Source: DATAVB01 sp040414495
Lineage (GTDB): Bacteria; Actinomycetota; Actinomycetes; Mycobacteriales; QHCD01
DNA length: 22,266 bases
Direction: 5' to 3'
Assembly: GCA_040414495.1 (NCBI GenBank)
Contig: JBEDUI010000061.1
Span: 1-22,266, forward strand
Shown here: positions 14,107 to 22,266 of the stretch, in pieces
How the letters are laid out: each line of letters begins with the position of its first letter
Numbering within the stretch: the first letter of the stretch is position 1
Position numbers and translations under genes: made by a program
Notes under the pieces: model-generated
What the model was told of the DNA's origin: nothing
Seen by the model: only the letters and a program-made list of their open reading frames with translations
Database searches by the model: none

Positions 14107-16650
14107 GTGCCCGTACCAAATCTGACCCGAGCCGACGCACAATCCCGCGCCGCGCTGCTTGACGTCGCGTCCTATGACGTTGAGCTCGACCTCACCGACG
14201 GCGCCGGCCGGCCCGGCGAGCGGACCTTCCGGTCCCGCACGACCGTGCGTTTCTCCTGCCGTACGCCGGGCGCGTCGACCTACATCGACGTGATCGCCGA
14301 CGGATTCCACGAGGTGACGCTCAACGGCCAGCCGGTCGACGTCTCCGGCTACGCGCAGGAGCGAGGCATCACGCTCACCGACCTTGCCGCCGACAACACG
14401 CTGGTGGTCGACGCCGACTGTCTGTACACGAACACCGGCGAAGGCCTGCACCGATTCGTCGACCCGGTCGACGGCGCCGTGTACCTGTATTCACAGTTCG
14501 AGACCGCCGACGCCAAGCGGATGTACACCTGTTTCGACCAGCCGGATCTGAAGGCGACCTTCACCCTGCGGACCGTGGTGCCGAACGAGTGGAAGTCCGT
14601 CTCCAACGGCAGAGTCGAGCGGATCGAAGAAGCCGGCCCCGCCAAGCGGGTTTATTTCGCCACCACCGCACGGCTTTCGCCGTACATCACCGCGCTCGTA
14701 GCCGGCCCATATCACGAGGTCACCGACAGCCACGACGGAATTGACCTGGGTATCTACTGTCGCGCGTCGTTGGCTGAATTCCTCGATGCTGATGAGATTT
14801 TCACGGTCACCAAGCAGGGCTTCGATTTCTATCACCAAGCGTTCGGTTACCGGTACGCCTTCGACAAGTACGACCAGTGCTTCGTACCAGAATTCAACGC
14901 CGGGGCCATGGAGAACGCCGGTTGCGTGACGTTCCTGGAGGACTACGTCTTCCGCTCGAAGGTGACTGACGCCGCGTACGAACGCCGCGCCGAGACGATC
15001 CTGCATGAGATGGCGCACATGTGGTTCGGTGACCTCGTCACCATGCGCTGGTGGGATGACCTGTGGCTCAACGAATCGTTCGCCACCTTCGCTTCCGTGC
15101 TCTGCCAGGCCGAGTCGACGCGCTGGCGGGAGTCGTGGACGACCTTTGCGAACGTCGAAAAGACCTGGGCCTACCGACAGGATCAGCTTCCCTCGACCCA
15201 CCCGATCGCGGCGGACATCGTTGATATCGAGGCGGTCGAGGTCAATTTCGACGGCATTACCTACGCCAAGGGCGCCAGTGTTCTCAAGCAACTGGTCGCC
15301 TACGTCGGGAACCAGGCGTTCCTGGACGCGATGAAGACCTATTTCCGGCAGCACGAGTACGGCAACACGACACTGGCCGATCTTTTGGGTGCGTTGGAGA
15401 AAAGCTCCGGCCGGGACCTGTCGCACTGGTCGGCTCAGTGGCTGGAAACCGCTGGTATCAACGGGATCCGGGCCGAGTTCGAAGTGGACGGTCAGGGCCG
15501 GTTCAGTTCGTTCGCGTTGGTGCAGGACGCACCCGGCGAGCACAATGTGCTGCGCGATCACCGACTCGCGATCGGCCTGTACGCCGGGTCGCCGCTGCAC
15601 CGGGTCGAGCGCGTCGAGCTGGACATATCCGGCGAGCGGACCGAGGTGCCGCAGTTGGTCGGGGTTGCCCAGCCGGATCTGGTTCTGGTCAACGACGATG
15701 ACCTGACCTACGCCAAACTCCGGTTGGATGAGCGCTCGCTGGCCACGGTGACCGAACGAGTCGGCGAGCTGCCCGATTCGCTGCCGCGGGCTCTGGTCTG
15801 GTCGGCGGCCTGGGACATGACCCGGGACGGCGAGATGGCGACCCGCGACTTCCTGTCGCTGGTGCTGCACGGCATCGACGCCGAGACGAGCATCGGTGTG
15901 GTGCAGTCGCTGCACCGGCAGGTTGCGACCGCGCTCGGTTCATACGCCGATCCGGCCTGGGCACCAGCCGGTTGGGCGCAGCTGGCCGACAAAGCGGCCG
16001 AGGCGCTGCGGTCGGCCGAGCCAGGCAGCGACCATCAGCTGGCCTGGGCCCGGCTGCTGGCGTCGGCCGCGCGCAGCCCCGGGCACCTGGCGTTGCTACG
16101 TGAGCTCCTCGAGGGCACGACGACCATTCCCGGTCTGCAGATCGACACCGAGCTGCGCTGGGCGTTGCTGAACGGGTTGGTGGCGATGGGCGCGGCCGCG
16201 GATGCCGAAATCGCCACGGAAGAGGAACGCGACCCGACCGCCGCAGGCGCCCGGCACGCCGCCACCGCGCGGGCGTTGCGGCCGACCGCTGAAGCCAAGG
16301 CAGAGGCGTGGCGGTCAGCCACCGAAGATGACTCACTGCCCAACGCGGTGAACAACGCGATCATCCGCGGCTTCAGCCATCCGGCACAGGTCGAGCTGCT
16401 CAAGCCGTACGTGGCACGGTATTTCGCGACGGTCGATCAGGTTTGGGAAAGGCGCAGCAGCGAGGTCGCGCAGAACGTGGTGATCGGGCTGTTCCCGCAC
16501 CAGGTCATCGCGCAGTCCACAGTGGACGCTGCCGACGAATGGTTGGGCAGCCACGACGCGCCGCCGGCATTGCGGCGGCTTGTCTTGGAGGGCCGGGACA
16601 CGGCGGCTCGTTGTCTGCGGAACCAGGCCCGGGACGCCCAGACCGGCTGA
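14107..16650 (+). CDS. pepN: Aminopeptidase N, M1 family
   Basis: An 847-residue zinc aminopeptidase that removes N-terminal residues from peptides in the cytoplasm. The N-terminal beta saddle is followed by the catalytic domain with GAMEN (266-270) and HEMAH (300-304) plus the third zinc ligand E323 in NESF, exactly as in M1 enzymes. A C-terminal ERAP1-like helical domain (about 530-840) completes it. The length is typical of actinobacterial PepN. The start is GTG 14107, with GAAGGAG 7 nt upstream. A perfect hairpin follows the stop. From memory it faces an Rv2466c-like gene in mycobacteria too. Confidence 0.97.
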   Translation: MPVPNLTRADAQSRAALLDVASYDVELDLTDGAGRPGERTFRSRTTVRFSCRTPGASTYIDVIADGFHEVTLNGQPVDVSGYAQERGITLTDLAADNTLVVDADCLYTNTGEGLHRFVDPVDGAVYLYSQFETADAKRMYTCFDQPDLKATFTLRTVVPNEWKSVSNGRVERIEEAGPAKRVYFATTARLSPYITALVAGPYHEVTDSHDGIDLGIYCRASLAEFLDADEIFTVTKQGFDFYHQAFGYRYAFDKYDQCFVPEFNAGAMENAGCVTFLEDYVFRSKVTDAAYERRAETILHEMAHMWFGDLVTMRWWDDLWLNESFATFASVLCQAESTRWRESWTTFANVEKTWAYRQDQLPSTHPIAADIVDIEAVEVNFDGITYAKGASVLKQLVAYVGNQAFLDAMKTYFRQHEYGNTTLADLLGALEKSSGRDLSHWSAQWLETAGINGIRAEFEVDGQGRFSSFALVQDAPGEHNVLRDHRLAIGLYAGSPLHRVERVELDISGERTEVPQLVGVAQPDLVLVNDDDLTYAKLRLDERSLATVTERVGELPDSLPRALVWSAAWDMTRDGEMATRDFLSLVLHGIDAETSIGVVQSLHRQVATALGSYADPAWAPAGWAQLADKAAEALRSAEPGSDHQLAWARLLASAARSPGHLALLRELLEGTTTIPGLQIDTELRWALLNGLVAMGAAADAEIATEEERDPTAAGARHAATARALRPTAEAKAEAWRSATEDDSLPNAVNNAIIRGFSHPAQVELLKPYVARYFATVDQVWERRSSEVAQNVVIGLFPHQVIAQSTVDAADEWLGSHDAPPALRRLVLEGRDTAARCLRNQARDAQTG

Positions 16651-16658
16651 GTCATCGA

Positions 16659-16694
16659 CGAAGGGCGCCGGCTGCCGCTGGCCGGCGCCCTTCG
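16659..16694 (+). terminator. Perfect 14-bp hairpin after pepN
   Basis: CGAAGGGCGCCGGC (16659-16672) pairs perfectly with 16681-16694 across an 8-nt loop, 8 bp after the pepN stop. It may also serve the convergent VOC gene that ends at 16772. Confidence 0.88.
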
Positions 16695-16771
16695 CGGGCG
16701 GGGCTGTTGGCGAGCGCGGTCGCCGACCGTGGCGCGCTCTGTTTCGACCTGCGGCTTGTAGCTTGTAGCGG

Positions 16772-17167
16772 TCAGTCGCGGGGGCTCAGCACGCAGAACT
16801 CATTGCCCTCTGGATCGGCCATCACGACCCAGGTCGCCTCCGGCTTCTCCCCGACCGTCGTCCGCTTGGCACCCATCAACTCCAACCGCGCGACCTCGGC
16901 GGTTTGATCATCGCCGGCCCGCGGCGCGAGGTCGATGTGCAGCCGGTTCTTCAGCTGCTTGCCTTCGGGCACCGGAACGAACACAAGCCCGGGTCCCCGT
17001 TCCTCGACCGGCACGCTGTCCGCCTTTTCCAAGGCGTGCGGCGGCACGATCACCACCTCGTCCGGCGCTTCGTACACGGTGCGCCATCCCAGCACCTGCG
17101 CCCACCAACTCGCCTGTGCGGCCACGTCTTTGCAGTCGATCACCGTCGTGTACCAACGCACACTCAT
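16772..17167 (-). CDS. VOC-family (glyoxalase-like) protein
   Basis: A 131-residue single-domain protein with two beta-alpha-beta-beta-beta modules. Recognisable parts are WYTTVIDCKDVAAQASWWAQ (5-24), LHIDLAP in the middle and MADPEGNEFCVLSPRD at the end, the layout of Glyoxalase_6-type proteins found widely in actinobacteria. The metal-binding His/Glu set is only partly visible (His in LHIDL, Glu in GNEF). The start is ATG 17167 with GAGAGGT about 8 nt upstream; the open frame continues to 17218. The substrate is unknown. Confidence 0.85.
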   Translation of the reverse strand: MSVRWYTTVIDCKDVAAQASWWAQVLGWRTVYEAPDEVVIVPPHALEKADSVPVEERGPGLVFVPVPEGKQLKNRLHIDLAPRAGDDQTAEVARLELMGAKRTTVGEKPEATWVVMADPEGNEFCVLSPRD

Positions 17168-17273
17168 CAGCGGACCTCTCGTCGATGGAGCACCATTTCT
17201 CGCACACGCCACCGACAATTACGCGGCCGCTAATGAACGCAGTGCCCGGAGCGTGCCCATTTGCCGCGACCGC

Positions 17274-17279
17274 TAGGGT
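17274..17279 (+). promoter_or_regulatory. -10 box (TAGGGT) for a leaderless message
   Basis: TAGGGT ends 7 nt before the ATG at 17287, and no Shine-Dalgarno lies between. It is embedded in a small inverted repeat, GCGACC (17266-17271) and GGTCGC (17277-17282). Confidence 0.5.
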
Positions 17280-17286
17280 CGCGCGC

Positions 17287-17481
17287 ATGGTTCTCCTGGT
17301 GATCTTGGGTCTGGCCGCAGTCGTCGCACTCGTCGTGGGTCTGAAGGTGTCAGCGATGATCACCAAGGTGTCGCTGCTCGTGGTGTGCGCCGGGCTGATC
17401 GTCGGCGCGGTTTTCGCGTACCGACACTGGGACAGCGTGCGCGACCTGCCCCATCAGGCTGAGCACACTCACGTCGGCTGA
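17287..17481 (+). CDS. Small membrane protein with two helices, 64 residues
   Basis: The peptide starts MVLLVILGLAAVVALVVGLK, a clear first transmembrane helix (2-20), then a short KVSAMITK loop and a second helix (28-45, SLLVVCAGLIVGAVFAY), and ends with a polar tail containing HQAEHTH. There is no family I can name. The -10 box close to the ATG supports this start over longer open frames from 17116. It stands alone between the VOC gene (divergent) and the DUF5130 gene (convergent). Confidence 0.65.
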   Translation: MVLLVILGLAAVVALVVGLKVSAMITKVSLLVVCAGLIVGAVFAYRHWDSVRDLPHQAEHTHVG

Positions 17482-17725
17482 CCGCGACCTGCTTGGCGCT
17501 TACGGCGTTGGCCGCCGGGATCGGCAGGCTGCCCCGAGCCGGCTGGGTCGGACGCTCCGCGGCCACGGGTCCTGCGCAGTCGGGTACCCGCAGAACGGCT
17601 GAGCAGCAGACGGTTGAGCAGCGGCACGGCCGAACAGAAGAACGTTGAGCAGCGGACCGGCATCGCGGCAGAACCGCCTCGCTGCAGATCCGACTGTGTA
17701 GCCGACGGCCGAGCGGGAGAAGGCT
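17482..17725. other. Gene-free stretch with short GAGCAGC repeats
   Basis: Between two convergent genes. GAGCAGC recurs at about 17601, 17616 and 17646, two of them inside TTGAGCAGCGG. Nothing else is recognised, and the open frames here lack a ribosome site or a family resemblance. Confidence 0.5.
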
Positions 17726-18187
17726 TTACCGGCCTGGCTGCGCGGGAAGGCCGGCCTGGTCGGAGAGCATCCGCAGACCGTTGACGATGCCACCGGTCAG
17801 ATCGCCGGCACCGAACGACGCGGTCATCGACAGCGCTGCCAGAGCGCAAGCGCGGTCGGGCAACCGCAGCGAGGACACCGCACCGGTCACGATCTCCAAC
17901 ACCCGTTGACCGGGCGAGATCGCCAACAGGACGGCGTTCGGCGCGATCGGGCCGAGCTTGGCGTGCAGCCGTTCCGCGTGACCACGGACCGGCACGTCCA
18001 AGGCACCGAGGTACACGGTGAAGTAGATCCCGGACTCATGGCTGGCCATGGTCAGCGCTTCGTCGATACGAGCCAGCTGCCGGTTGGTGAACGCGTGCGG
18101 CTGACCGGTCACCTTGGTCGGCCCGGCGCCAATGGGCTCGCTCGAACCTTCAGCCACTGTGGTCACCAACTCACTACCAGTCGCCAT
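17726..18187 (-). CDS. DUF5130 family protein
   Basis: A 153-residue actinobacterial protein. Diagnostic stretches are GIYFTVYLGALDVPVRGHAE near 53-72, NAVLLAISPGQRVLEIVTGA near 84-103, DRACALAALSMT and GDLTGGIVNGLRMLSDQAG. The core looks like a TPM-related fold. From memory, the homologue in M. smegmatis lies beside ctaJ and was seen as an extra subunit (CtaI) of the cytochrome bcc-aa3 supercomplex; this should be checked. The ATG at 18187 has GAGAGGTGG about 6 nt upstream and overlaps the end of the CtaJ-like gene by 14 bp, so the two are coupled. Confidence 0.85.
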   Translation of the reverse strand: MATGSELVTTVAEGSSEPIGAGPTKVTGQPHAFTNRQLARIDEALTMASHESGIYFTVYLGALDVPVRGHAERLHAKLGPIAPNAVLLAISPGQRVLEIVTGAVSSLRLPDRACALAALSMTASFGAGDLTGGIVNGLRMLSDQAGLPAQPGR

Positions 18188-18536
18188 GAGCGCCACCTCT
18201 CGCCGTCGACACAGATGCACCCGCTTCGGCGTCCGAGTCGGCCCCATCGCCCTCGGCTGCGCGGCTCGGCCGGGCGGCGATCGCGGGCCGGGTACGAGCG
18301 GTGAGGACGGGAGCCGCATGGCCGGCCGGACCGTGGTCCCCGCCCAGCAACTGCTGCAACTCCTCGTCCAGCATGCTCGGATGCGGTCCGTACCAAACCG
18401 GCTCGTGCTCCCACTGCTCGCCCGGCCGATAACGCGGCTTCCGAACATGACTGGGCCCGAAGACCAGGCTGGCAACCAATAAGACCACAGCGAGCGGAAT
18501 GCAGGCGTAGATCAGAATGACCTCAGCGATGTTCAC
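18174..18536 (-). CDS. ctaJ: CtaJ-like small membrane protein of cytochrome aa3 oxidase
   Basis: A 120-residue protein with one transmembrane helix (IPLAVVLLVASLVFG, about 12-26), then the conserved RKPRYRPGEQWEHEPVWYGP stretch typical of the actinobacterial CtaJ group, then a disordered Ala/Arg/Pro tail. CtaJ is a small accessory subunit of the aa3 oxidase in mycobacterial supercomplexes. GTG 18536 is preferred because GGAG lies 7 nt upstream. It precedes and overlaps the DUF5130 gene, the order I recall from mycobacteria. The tail is longer than needed for the family and may be specific to this lineage. Confidence 0.7.
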   Translation of the reverse strand: MNIAEVILIYACIPLAVVLLVASLVFGPSHVRKPRYRPGEQWEHEPVWYGPHPSMLDEELQQLLGGDHGPAGHAAPVLTARTRPAIAARPSRAAEGDGADSDAEAGASVSTARGGAHGDW

Positions 18537-18803
18537 CGTCTCGCTCCGTCCCTCCGGCACCGGCCGATATTTCTCCGAGCCGGTCCCTGGACCGCTCGCG
18601 CTCAGCCGTGAAGAAGATTAGCTGAACGCCTGCGCGGGGCGGTTAGGCGGTCGGCGGCTCGGCCACGTCCGGACAGACCAGACACATCCCGCCGGCACGC
18701 TGCGGGCGAGAGCCGGAGACACACGATGCGGGCGACAAGCCCAAAGCGTGTCTGGTCGGGCGCGAGTTTGCGCTAACGCGAAGTCCGGCAGGGGCACGTG
18801 TGG
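18537..18803. other. Intergenic region with a 10-bp inverted repeat
   Basis: There is no gene between the HNH stop and the CtaJ-like start. GACCAGACAC (18676-18685) and GTGTCTGGTC (18748-18757) are perfect inverted copies 62 bp apart. The promoter of the CtaJ-like operon should lie here, but no convincing -10/-35 pair stands out. Confidence 0.5.
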
Positions 18804-19325
18804 TCAGGCCGTCGCCGGCTCGGGGAAGTCCAGGTATTGGTGCCAGCGCGGATCGGGGGTACGGGCACCGAGCACCCGCCAGGCCAGTCCGGTCGGCGCG
18901 TGCGGGTGCTTCGGCAGCCGCCAACCCATGTCGGCAATCGAGCGGTCGCCCTTGACGTGATTGCAGCGCCGGCAGGAGGCGACCACGTTCTCCCAGGTAT
19001 GCGGGCCACCGCGGCTCTTCGGGATGACGTGGTCAAGGCTGGTGGCCGGCGCTCCGCAGTAAACGCAGCGGCCGCCGTCACGGGCGAACACCGCCTTGCG
19101 GGTCAACGGCACCGTCGCCCGGTAGGGCACCTTGACGAATCGGGTCAGCCGGACCACCGCCGGCACGGGTACGACGTTCTGCACGCTGTGGAACAGCCCG
19201 TCGCCGCCCTCGACCATGACCGCTTTGGCGGTCAGCACCAGCACCACGGCACGCCTGGAGGACACGACGCACAGTGGCTCGTACGTCGCGTTGAGCAGCA
19301 GCGCGACTGGAGTCGTATTGGCCAC
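18804..19325 (-). CDS. HNH endonuclease-family protein
   Basis: A 173-residue protein with an N-terminal beta-rich part (PVALLLNATYEPLCVVSSRR) and a C-terminal HNH domain: CVYC (87-90), SLDHVIPKSRGG (96-107), WENVVASC (111-118) and CRRCNHVKGD (118-127). The two CxxC pairs bind a structural zinc and the DH and N/H residues the catalytic metal. Resembles a chromosomal HNH protein present in most actinobacteria (Rv2469c in M. tuberculosis, from memory), so it is probably not a phage or restriction gene. GTG 19325 has GGAGG 6 nt upstream. It is divergent from the prolyl oligopeptidase gene. Confidence 0.92.
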   Translation of the reverse strand: MANTTPVALLLNATYEPLCVVSSRRAVVLVLTAKAVMVEGGDGLFHSVQNVVPVPAVVRLTRFVKVPYRATVPLTRKAVFARDGGRCVYCGAPATSLDHVIPKSRGGPHTWENVVASCRRCNHVKGDRSIADMGWRLPKHPHAPTGLAWRVLGARTPDPRWHQYLDFPEPATA

Positions 19326-19477
19326 GGCTCACCTCCGCGAGCATCAGTCAACCTGACGCGGCGGCAAAACGCACCCCTTTAGTGGGTATCTCTGACCGAT
19401 CGGCCGGGATCGTGTCTGCTTTTTACGTGAACGTCACCCGTTCGTCAGACATGGGTCGGACAGCCGCGATCTCGCCC

Positions 19478-19483
19478 TAGGGT
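19478..19483 (+). promoter_or_regulatory. -10 box (TAGGGT) before the prolyl oligopeptidase gene
   Basis: TAGGGT ends 6 nt before the ATG at 19490, so transcription would begin at or next to the start codon. A leaderless message is likely. Confidence 0.55.
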
Positions 19484-19489
19484 AGCCGC

Positions 19490-21538
19490 ATGGACTACCC
19501 ATTTGCCGACCGCGACGACTTGGTCGAGGAGATCTTCGGCCACCGCATCGCCGATCCGTACCGCTGGCTCGAGGACACCGAGGACGTACGGACGATCGAG
19601 TGGCAGGCCGCGCAGGACTACCTGGCCGAGCCGTACCTCGCCGCCCTTCCGGGCCGAGACCGGCTGCGCGAGCGACTGACCGAGCTGAGCCGGGCCGGCG
19701 CCGTGGGCGTACCGCGCTGGCGTGGCGAGCGGGCGTTCTACACCCGGCGGCTACCGGACCAGGAGCATCCCGTACTCCTGGTGCGCGAAGCCGACGGGAC
19801 CGAGCGGACCCTGGTCGACCCCGGTGCACTCGACCCGGACGGCACCACCACCCTCGACGCCTGGACCCCCAGCAACGAAGGCGACCTGCTGGCGTACCAG
19901 CTCTCGGTCGGCGGCGACGAGGAGTCGCGGCTGCACGTCCTGGACGTGAACACCGGAAGCGCTGTCGGCGATCCGATCGACCGGTGTCGGTATTCGCCGG
20001 TGGCCTGGCTGCCGAGCGGCAAAGAGCTGTTCTACGTACGGCGGCTCGCCCCGGACCTGGTGCCGGCCGGCGAAGAGCAGTTCCACCGCCGGGTCTACCG
20101 CCACCGGGTCGGCGCGGACCCGGACACCGACGTCGAACTGCACGGCGCCGGTCTGGACCCGACGAACTACTACGGCGTGGAGACCTCGGAGGACGGCCGT
20201 TGGCTGCTCATCTCCGCCGCGCAGGGAACGGCGCCGCGGGACGACATCTGGCTGCTCGACCTGTCCGGTGACGCGCTCGCCAGGCCGGTGCAGATCGGCG
20301 TGGACGCCAAGTGGACCCGGGTCGACTTCCGGCCCGAGGGGCTCTACGTCCTAACCGACCGGGACGCGCCGAACCAGCGGCTGATGCTCATCGACCCGGC
20401 CGATCCGGCCTACGAATCGTGGCGGGAGGTCGTACCCGAACAGCCGGATGCGGTGCTCAGCGACGTCGCGGTCGTCGACGGCCCGGTCGCGCTGGCGGTG
20501 CACAGCCAGGACGCCACCGAGCGGGTCTCCTGGTGGGACGCGACGTCAGGCGCCCGGCTCGGTGCGGTGCGCGGGTACGACGCCGGCAGCTTCGTCGGTG
20601 TACGGGCCAAGCCGGACAGCACCGAGGTCTGGCTTGGCTACACCGACTTCGTCACCCCGGAATCGGTGCTGCACTGGTCGCTGGCCGAGCCTGAGCGGCT
20701 GGACGTCTGGCAGCTCGCTCCCGGCGCGCCGGACGTCGCGGGGCTACGAGTGCACCAGACTGAGTACGTCTCTGCCGATGGCACGAAGATCCATCTGTTC
20801 GTACTGTCCACTCTGGACGGCCCAGGCGAACCGCGGCCGACAGTCTTGTACGGGTACGGCGGTTTCAACATCGCGCTGACGCCGGGCTACAACGCCGCCG
20901 CGATCAGTTGGGCCGAGTCCGGCGGCGTGTGGGCGATCGCGAACCTGCGCGGCGGGTCCGAACGCGGCGAGGCCTGGCACCGCGGCGGTATGCGGGCCAA
21001 CAAGCAGAACGTGTTCGACGATTTCGCTGCCGCCGCGCGGTATCTGGTCGATGCCGGCTGGACGACCCGGGAGCAGCTGGGGATCTACGGCGGTTCGAAC
21101 GGTGGGCTGCTGGTCGGCGCCGCGCTCACCCAGCATCCGGAGCTGTACCAGGCGGTCGTCTGCAGCGCCCCGTTGCTGGACATGGTCCGATACGAACGGT
21201 TCGGGCTCGGGCGCACGTGGAACGACGAGTTCGGCACGGCCGACGACCCGACCGAACTGGGCTGGCTGCTCGGTTATTCGCCGTACCACCACGTGCACGA
21301 AGGAACGGCCTACCCAGCGGTGCTGTTCACGGTCTTCGGGTCGGACACCCGGGTCGATCCGGTGCACGCCCGCAAGCTCGCCGCCGCGTTGCAACACGCA
21401 ACCCAGGGCGAGGGGCCGATCCTGTTCCGGGCCGAACGCGACGTCGGTCACGGCGCCCGCTCGGTCTCGCGGAGGGTCGGGCTGAACGTCGACATCCTGG
21501 CGTTTCTGGCCCGGCAGCTCGGATTGTCATTCAGCTGA
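19490..21538 (+). CDS. Prolyl oligopeptidase, S9A family
   Basis: A 682-residue serine peptidase that cuts short peptides after proline. It begins with the family start (IFGHRIADPYRWLED, 15-29), followed by a seven-bladed propeller region (about 75-400) and an alpha/beta-hydrolase domain. The catalytic triad fits S536 in GGSNGG, D619 in GSDTRVDP and H654 in VGHGARS; R621 matches the substrate-binding Arg. The length is normal. No signal peptide is seen, so it is cytoplasmic. It is convergent with the ribokinase gene, with a duplicated hairpin sequence between them. Confidence 0.95.
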   Translation: MDYPFADRDDLVEEIFGHRIADPYRWLEDTEDVRTIEWQAAQDYLAEPYLAALPGRDRLRERLTELSRAGAVGVPRWRGERAFYTRRLPDQEHPVLLVREADGTERTLVDPGALDPDGTTTLDAWTPSNEGDLLAYQLSVGGDEESRLHVLDVNTGSAVGDPIDRCRYSPVAWLPSGKELFYVRRLAPDLVPAGEEQFHRRVYRHRVGADPDTDVELHGAGLDPTNYYGVETSEDGRWLLISAAQGTAPRDDIWLLDLSGDALARPVQIGVDAKWTRVDFRPEGLYVLTDRDAPNQRLMLIDPADPAYESWREVVPEQPDAVLSDVAVVDGPVALAVHSQDATERVSWWDATSGARLGAVRGYDAGSFVGVRAKPDSTEVWLGYTDFVTPESVLHWSLAEPERLDVWQLAPGAPDVAGLRVHQTEYVSADGTKIHLFVLSTLDGPGEPRPTVLYGYGGFNIALTPGYNAAAISWAESGGVWAIANLRGGSERGEAWHRGGMRANKQNVFDDFAAAARYLVDAGWTTREQLGIYGGSNGGLLVGAALTQHPELYQAVVCSAPLLDMVRYERFGLGRTWNDEFGTADDPTELGWLLGYSPYHHVHEGTAYPAVLFTVFGSDTRVDPVHARKLAAALQHATQGEGPILFRAERDVGHGARSVSRRVGLNVDILAFLARQLGLSFS

Positions 21539-21544
21539 GGATTG

Positions 21545-21627
21545 GTCAGCGGGCGGGCTCGTCAACGGGCCTGCTCGCTGAGGGTTTAGTCAGCGCGGGC
21601 GGGCTCCTCAGCGGGCCTGCTCGCTGA
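21545..21627. repeat. Direct duplication covering the 3' end of the ribokinase gene; possible bidirectional terminator
   Basis: 21545-21581 and 21589-21627 are near-identical copies (37 and 39 nt, two substitutions and a 2-nt indel). Each contains a TCAGCG or TCAACG and CGCTGA pair able to form a short hairpin. The second copy includes the last six codons and stop of the ribokinase-like gene. Confidence 0.8.
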
Positions 21628-22266
21628 CCAACTCGGCCACCTCCGCCTCGGTCGGCAATGCCGCCCGAGCTCCCTCGGCCCGGGTCGATAGCGCGCCGGC
21701 CGCGCTGGCCAGCCGGACCGCCTCCGGCAACGGCACCGCACCGGCCAAGGCCCAGGACAGGGCGGCGCTGAACGCATCGCCGGCGCCGGTCGTATCGACG
21801 GCGTCGACCTTGAACGCGGGCTGGCTCACCGGCTCCCGGCCCGGCTCGTGGATTCGTGCACCGTCCGAGCCGAGCGTCACCACGATCGCGCCGGCGCCCA
21901 CCGCAAGCAGCTCGTCGGCCGACCCGGTGCCCAGCGCCGCCAGCTCGTGCCGGTTCGGCGTAAGCACCGAACAACGGGCGACCAGCGCGGCCGGGAGCGG
22001 GCGGGCCGGGGCCGGGTTGAGGACGAAGTGGCACCCTGCCTCCGCAGCCGCCTCGGCCGCCGCGAGTACCGCCTCGTCCGGCACCTCCAGGCAGGCCAGC
22101 ACGACGGCACCGGGTACCCCGACAGCCAGGATCGCGGCTCGTACGTGTTCGGGACGCAGCAGGGCGTTCGCTCCGGAGGCCACCACGATCTGGTTCTCCG
22201 CATCGCCGTCGACTACGACGGCCGCGACTCCGGTCGGCGCGGCGGTCGTGGTGGCCACGAAATCGG
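21608..22266 (-). CDS. rbsK: Ribokinase / PfkB-family sugar kinase, 5' end outside the window
   Basis: About 218 C-terminal residues of a PfkB-family kinase; the frame runs through the window edge, so the start is missing. Features matching ribokinase are APTGVAAVVVDGDAENQIVV (substrate lid region), NPAPARPLP, LTPNRHELAALG, VVTLGSDGARI and DTTGAGDAFSAAL, whose GAGD holds the catalytic Asp and anion hole. It would phosphorylate ribose or a related sugar at O5, feeding the same pool as RpiB elsewhere in the window. Other PfkB substrates cannot be excluded. A GTG at 22258 is internal to the conserved region, so it is not the true start. Confidence 0.88.
   Translation of the reverse strand, partial: DFVATTTAAPTGVAAVVVDGDAENQIVVASGANALLRPEHVRAAILAVGVPGAVVLACLEVPDEAVLAAAEAAAEAGCHFVLNPAPARPLPAALVARCSVLTPNRHELAALGTGSADELLAVGAGAIVVTLGSDGARIHEPGREPVSQPAFKVDAVDTTGAGDAFSAALSWALAGAVPLPEAVRLASAAGALSTRAEGARAALPTEAEVAELVSEQAR

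Noticed and set aside
14491..15915. 474-codon minus-strand frame inside pepN
   Set aside because: Antisense shadow of the aminopeptidase gene.
18804..19325. HNH gene as part of a phage or restriction system
   Set aside because: It stands alone among core genes and resembles the chromosomal HNH protein common in actinobacteria.

Overview
The window is high-GC DNA from a free-living actinobacterium (order not determined). The signs are a mycothiol-type DsbA-like reductase, an actinobacterial RpiB, EspC-like type VII secretion proteins, a CtaJ-like/DUF5130 pair, many GTG starts, and several -10 boxes so close to the start codon that leaderless mRNAs are likely. From memory, the core gene set (alpha-glucosidase, rpiB, DsbA-like, pepN, CtaJ/DUF5130, HNH) resembles a rearranged version of the M. 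tuberculosis Rv2465c-Rv2471 neighbourhood. No rRNA, tRNA or CRISPR array was seen.

Layout. 1-2250 is the unusual part: two arrays of degenerate repeats with a strict 52-bp period, flanking one gene for an AbiEi-like/DUF559 protein. Locus 1 reverses repeat orientation around a central dyad near 427. Locus 2 begins at a perfect 18-bp inverted repeat centred near 1701, and its loop matches the centre of locus 1. 2280-3971 is a leftward group: a PHP-domain hydrolase and two small cysteine-rich proteins that overlap by ATGA. 4148-6932 holds an XRE regulator that overlaps the convergent flippase-like membrane protein gene by 48 bp, and a SUKH-4-like immunity protein upstream of the latter. 7146-9587 is a rightward pair, a SAM hydrolase and a GH13 alpha-glucosidase, closed by a perfect 15-bp hairpin. 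9588-9914 holds a C/T-rich short-repeat tract.

9915-13880: a basic disordered protein, rpiB (leftward), a small acidic ORF plus an MBL-fold hydrolase (rightward), an ATGA-coupled EspC-like pair (leftward), two TTATCCACA sites and a DsbA-like reductase. The MBL and EspC-like cassettes separate rpiB from the DsbA-like gene, which I recall as adjacent in mycobacteria, so they look inserted. 14107-22266 is mostly housekeeping: pepN, a VOC protein, a two-helix membrane peptide, DUF5130, the CtaJ-like protein, an HNH nuclease, a prolyl oligopeptidase and the 3' part of a ribokinase gene.

The best candidate for an undescribed system is the 52-bp, centre-inverted repeat arrays with the lone AbiEi/DUF559 gene between them. 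The spacing is close to five DNA turns, which would suit a DNA-binding or nuclease partner, but a link between gene and repeats is inference.
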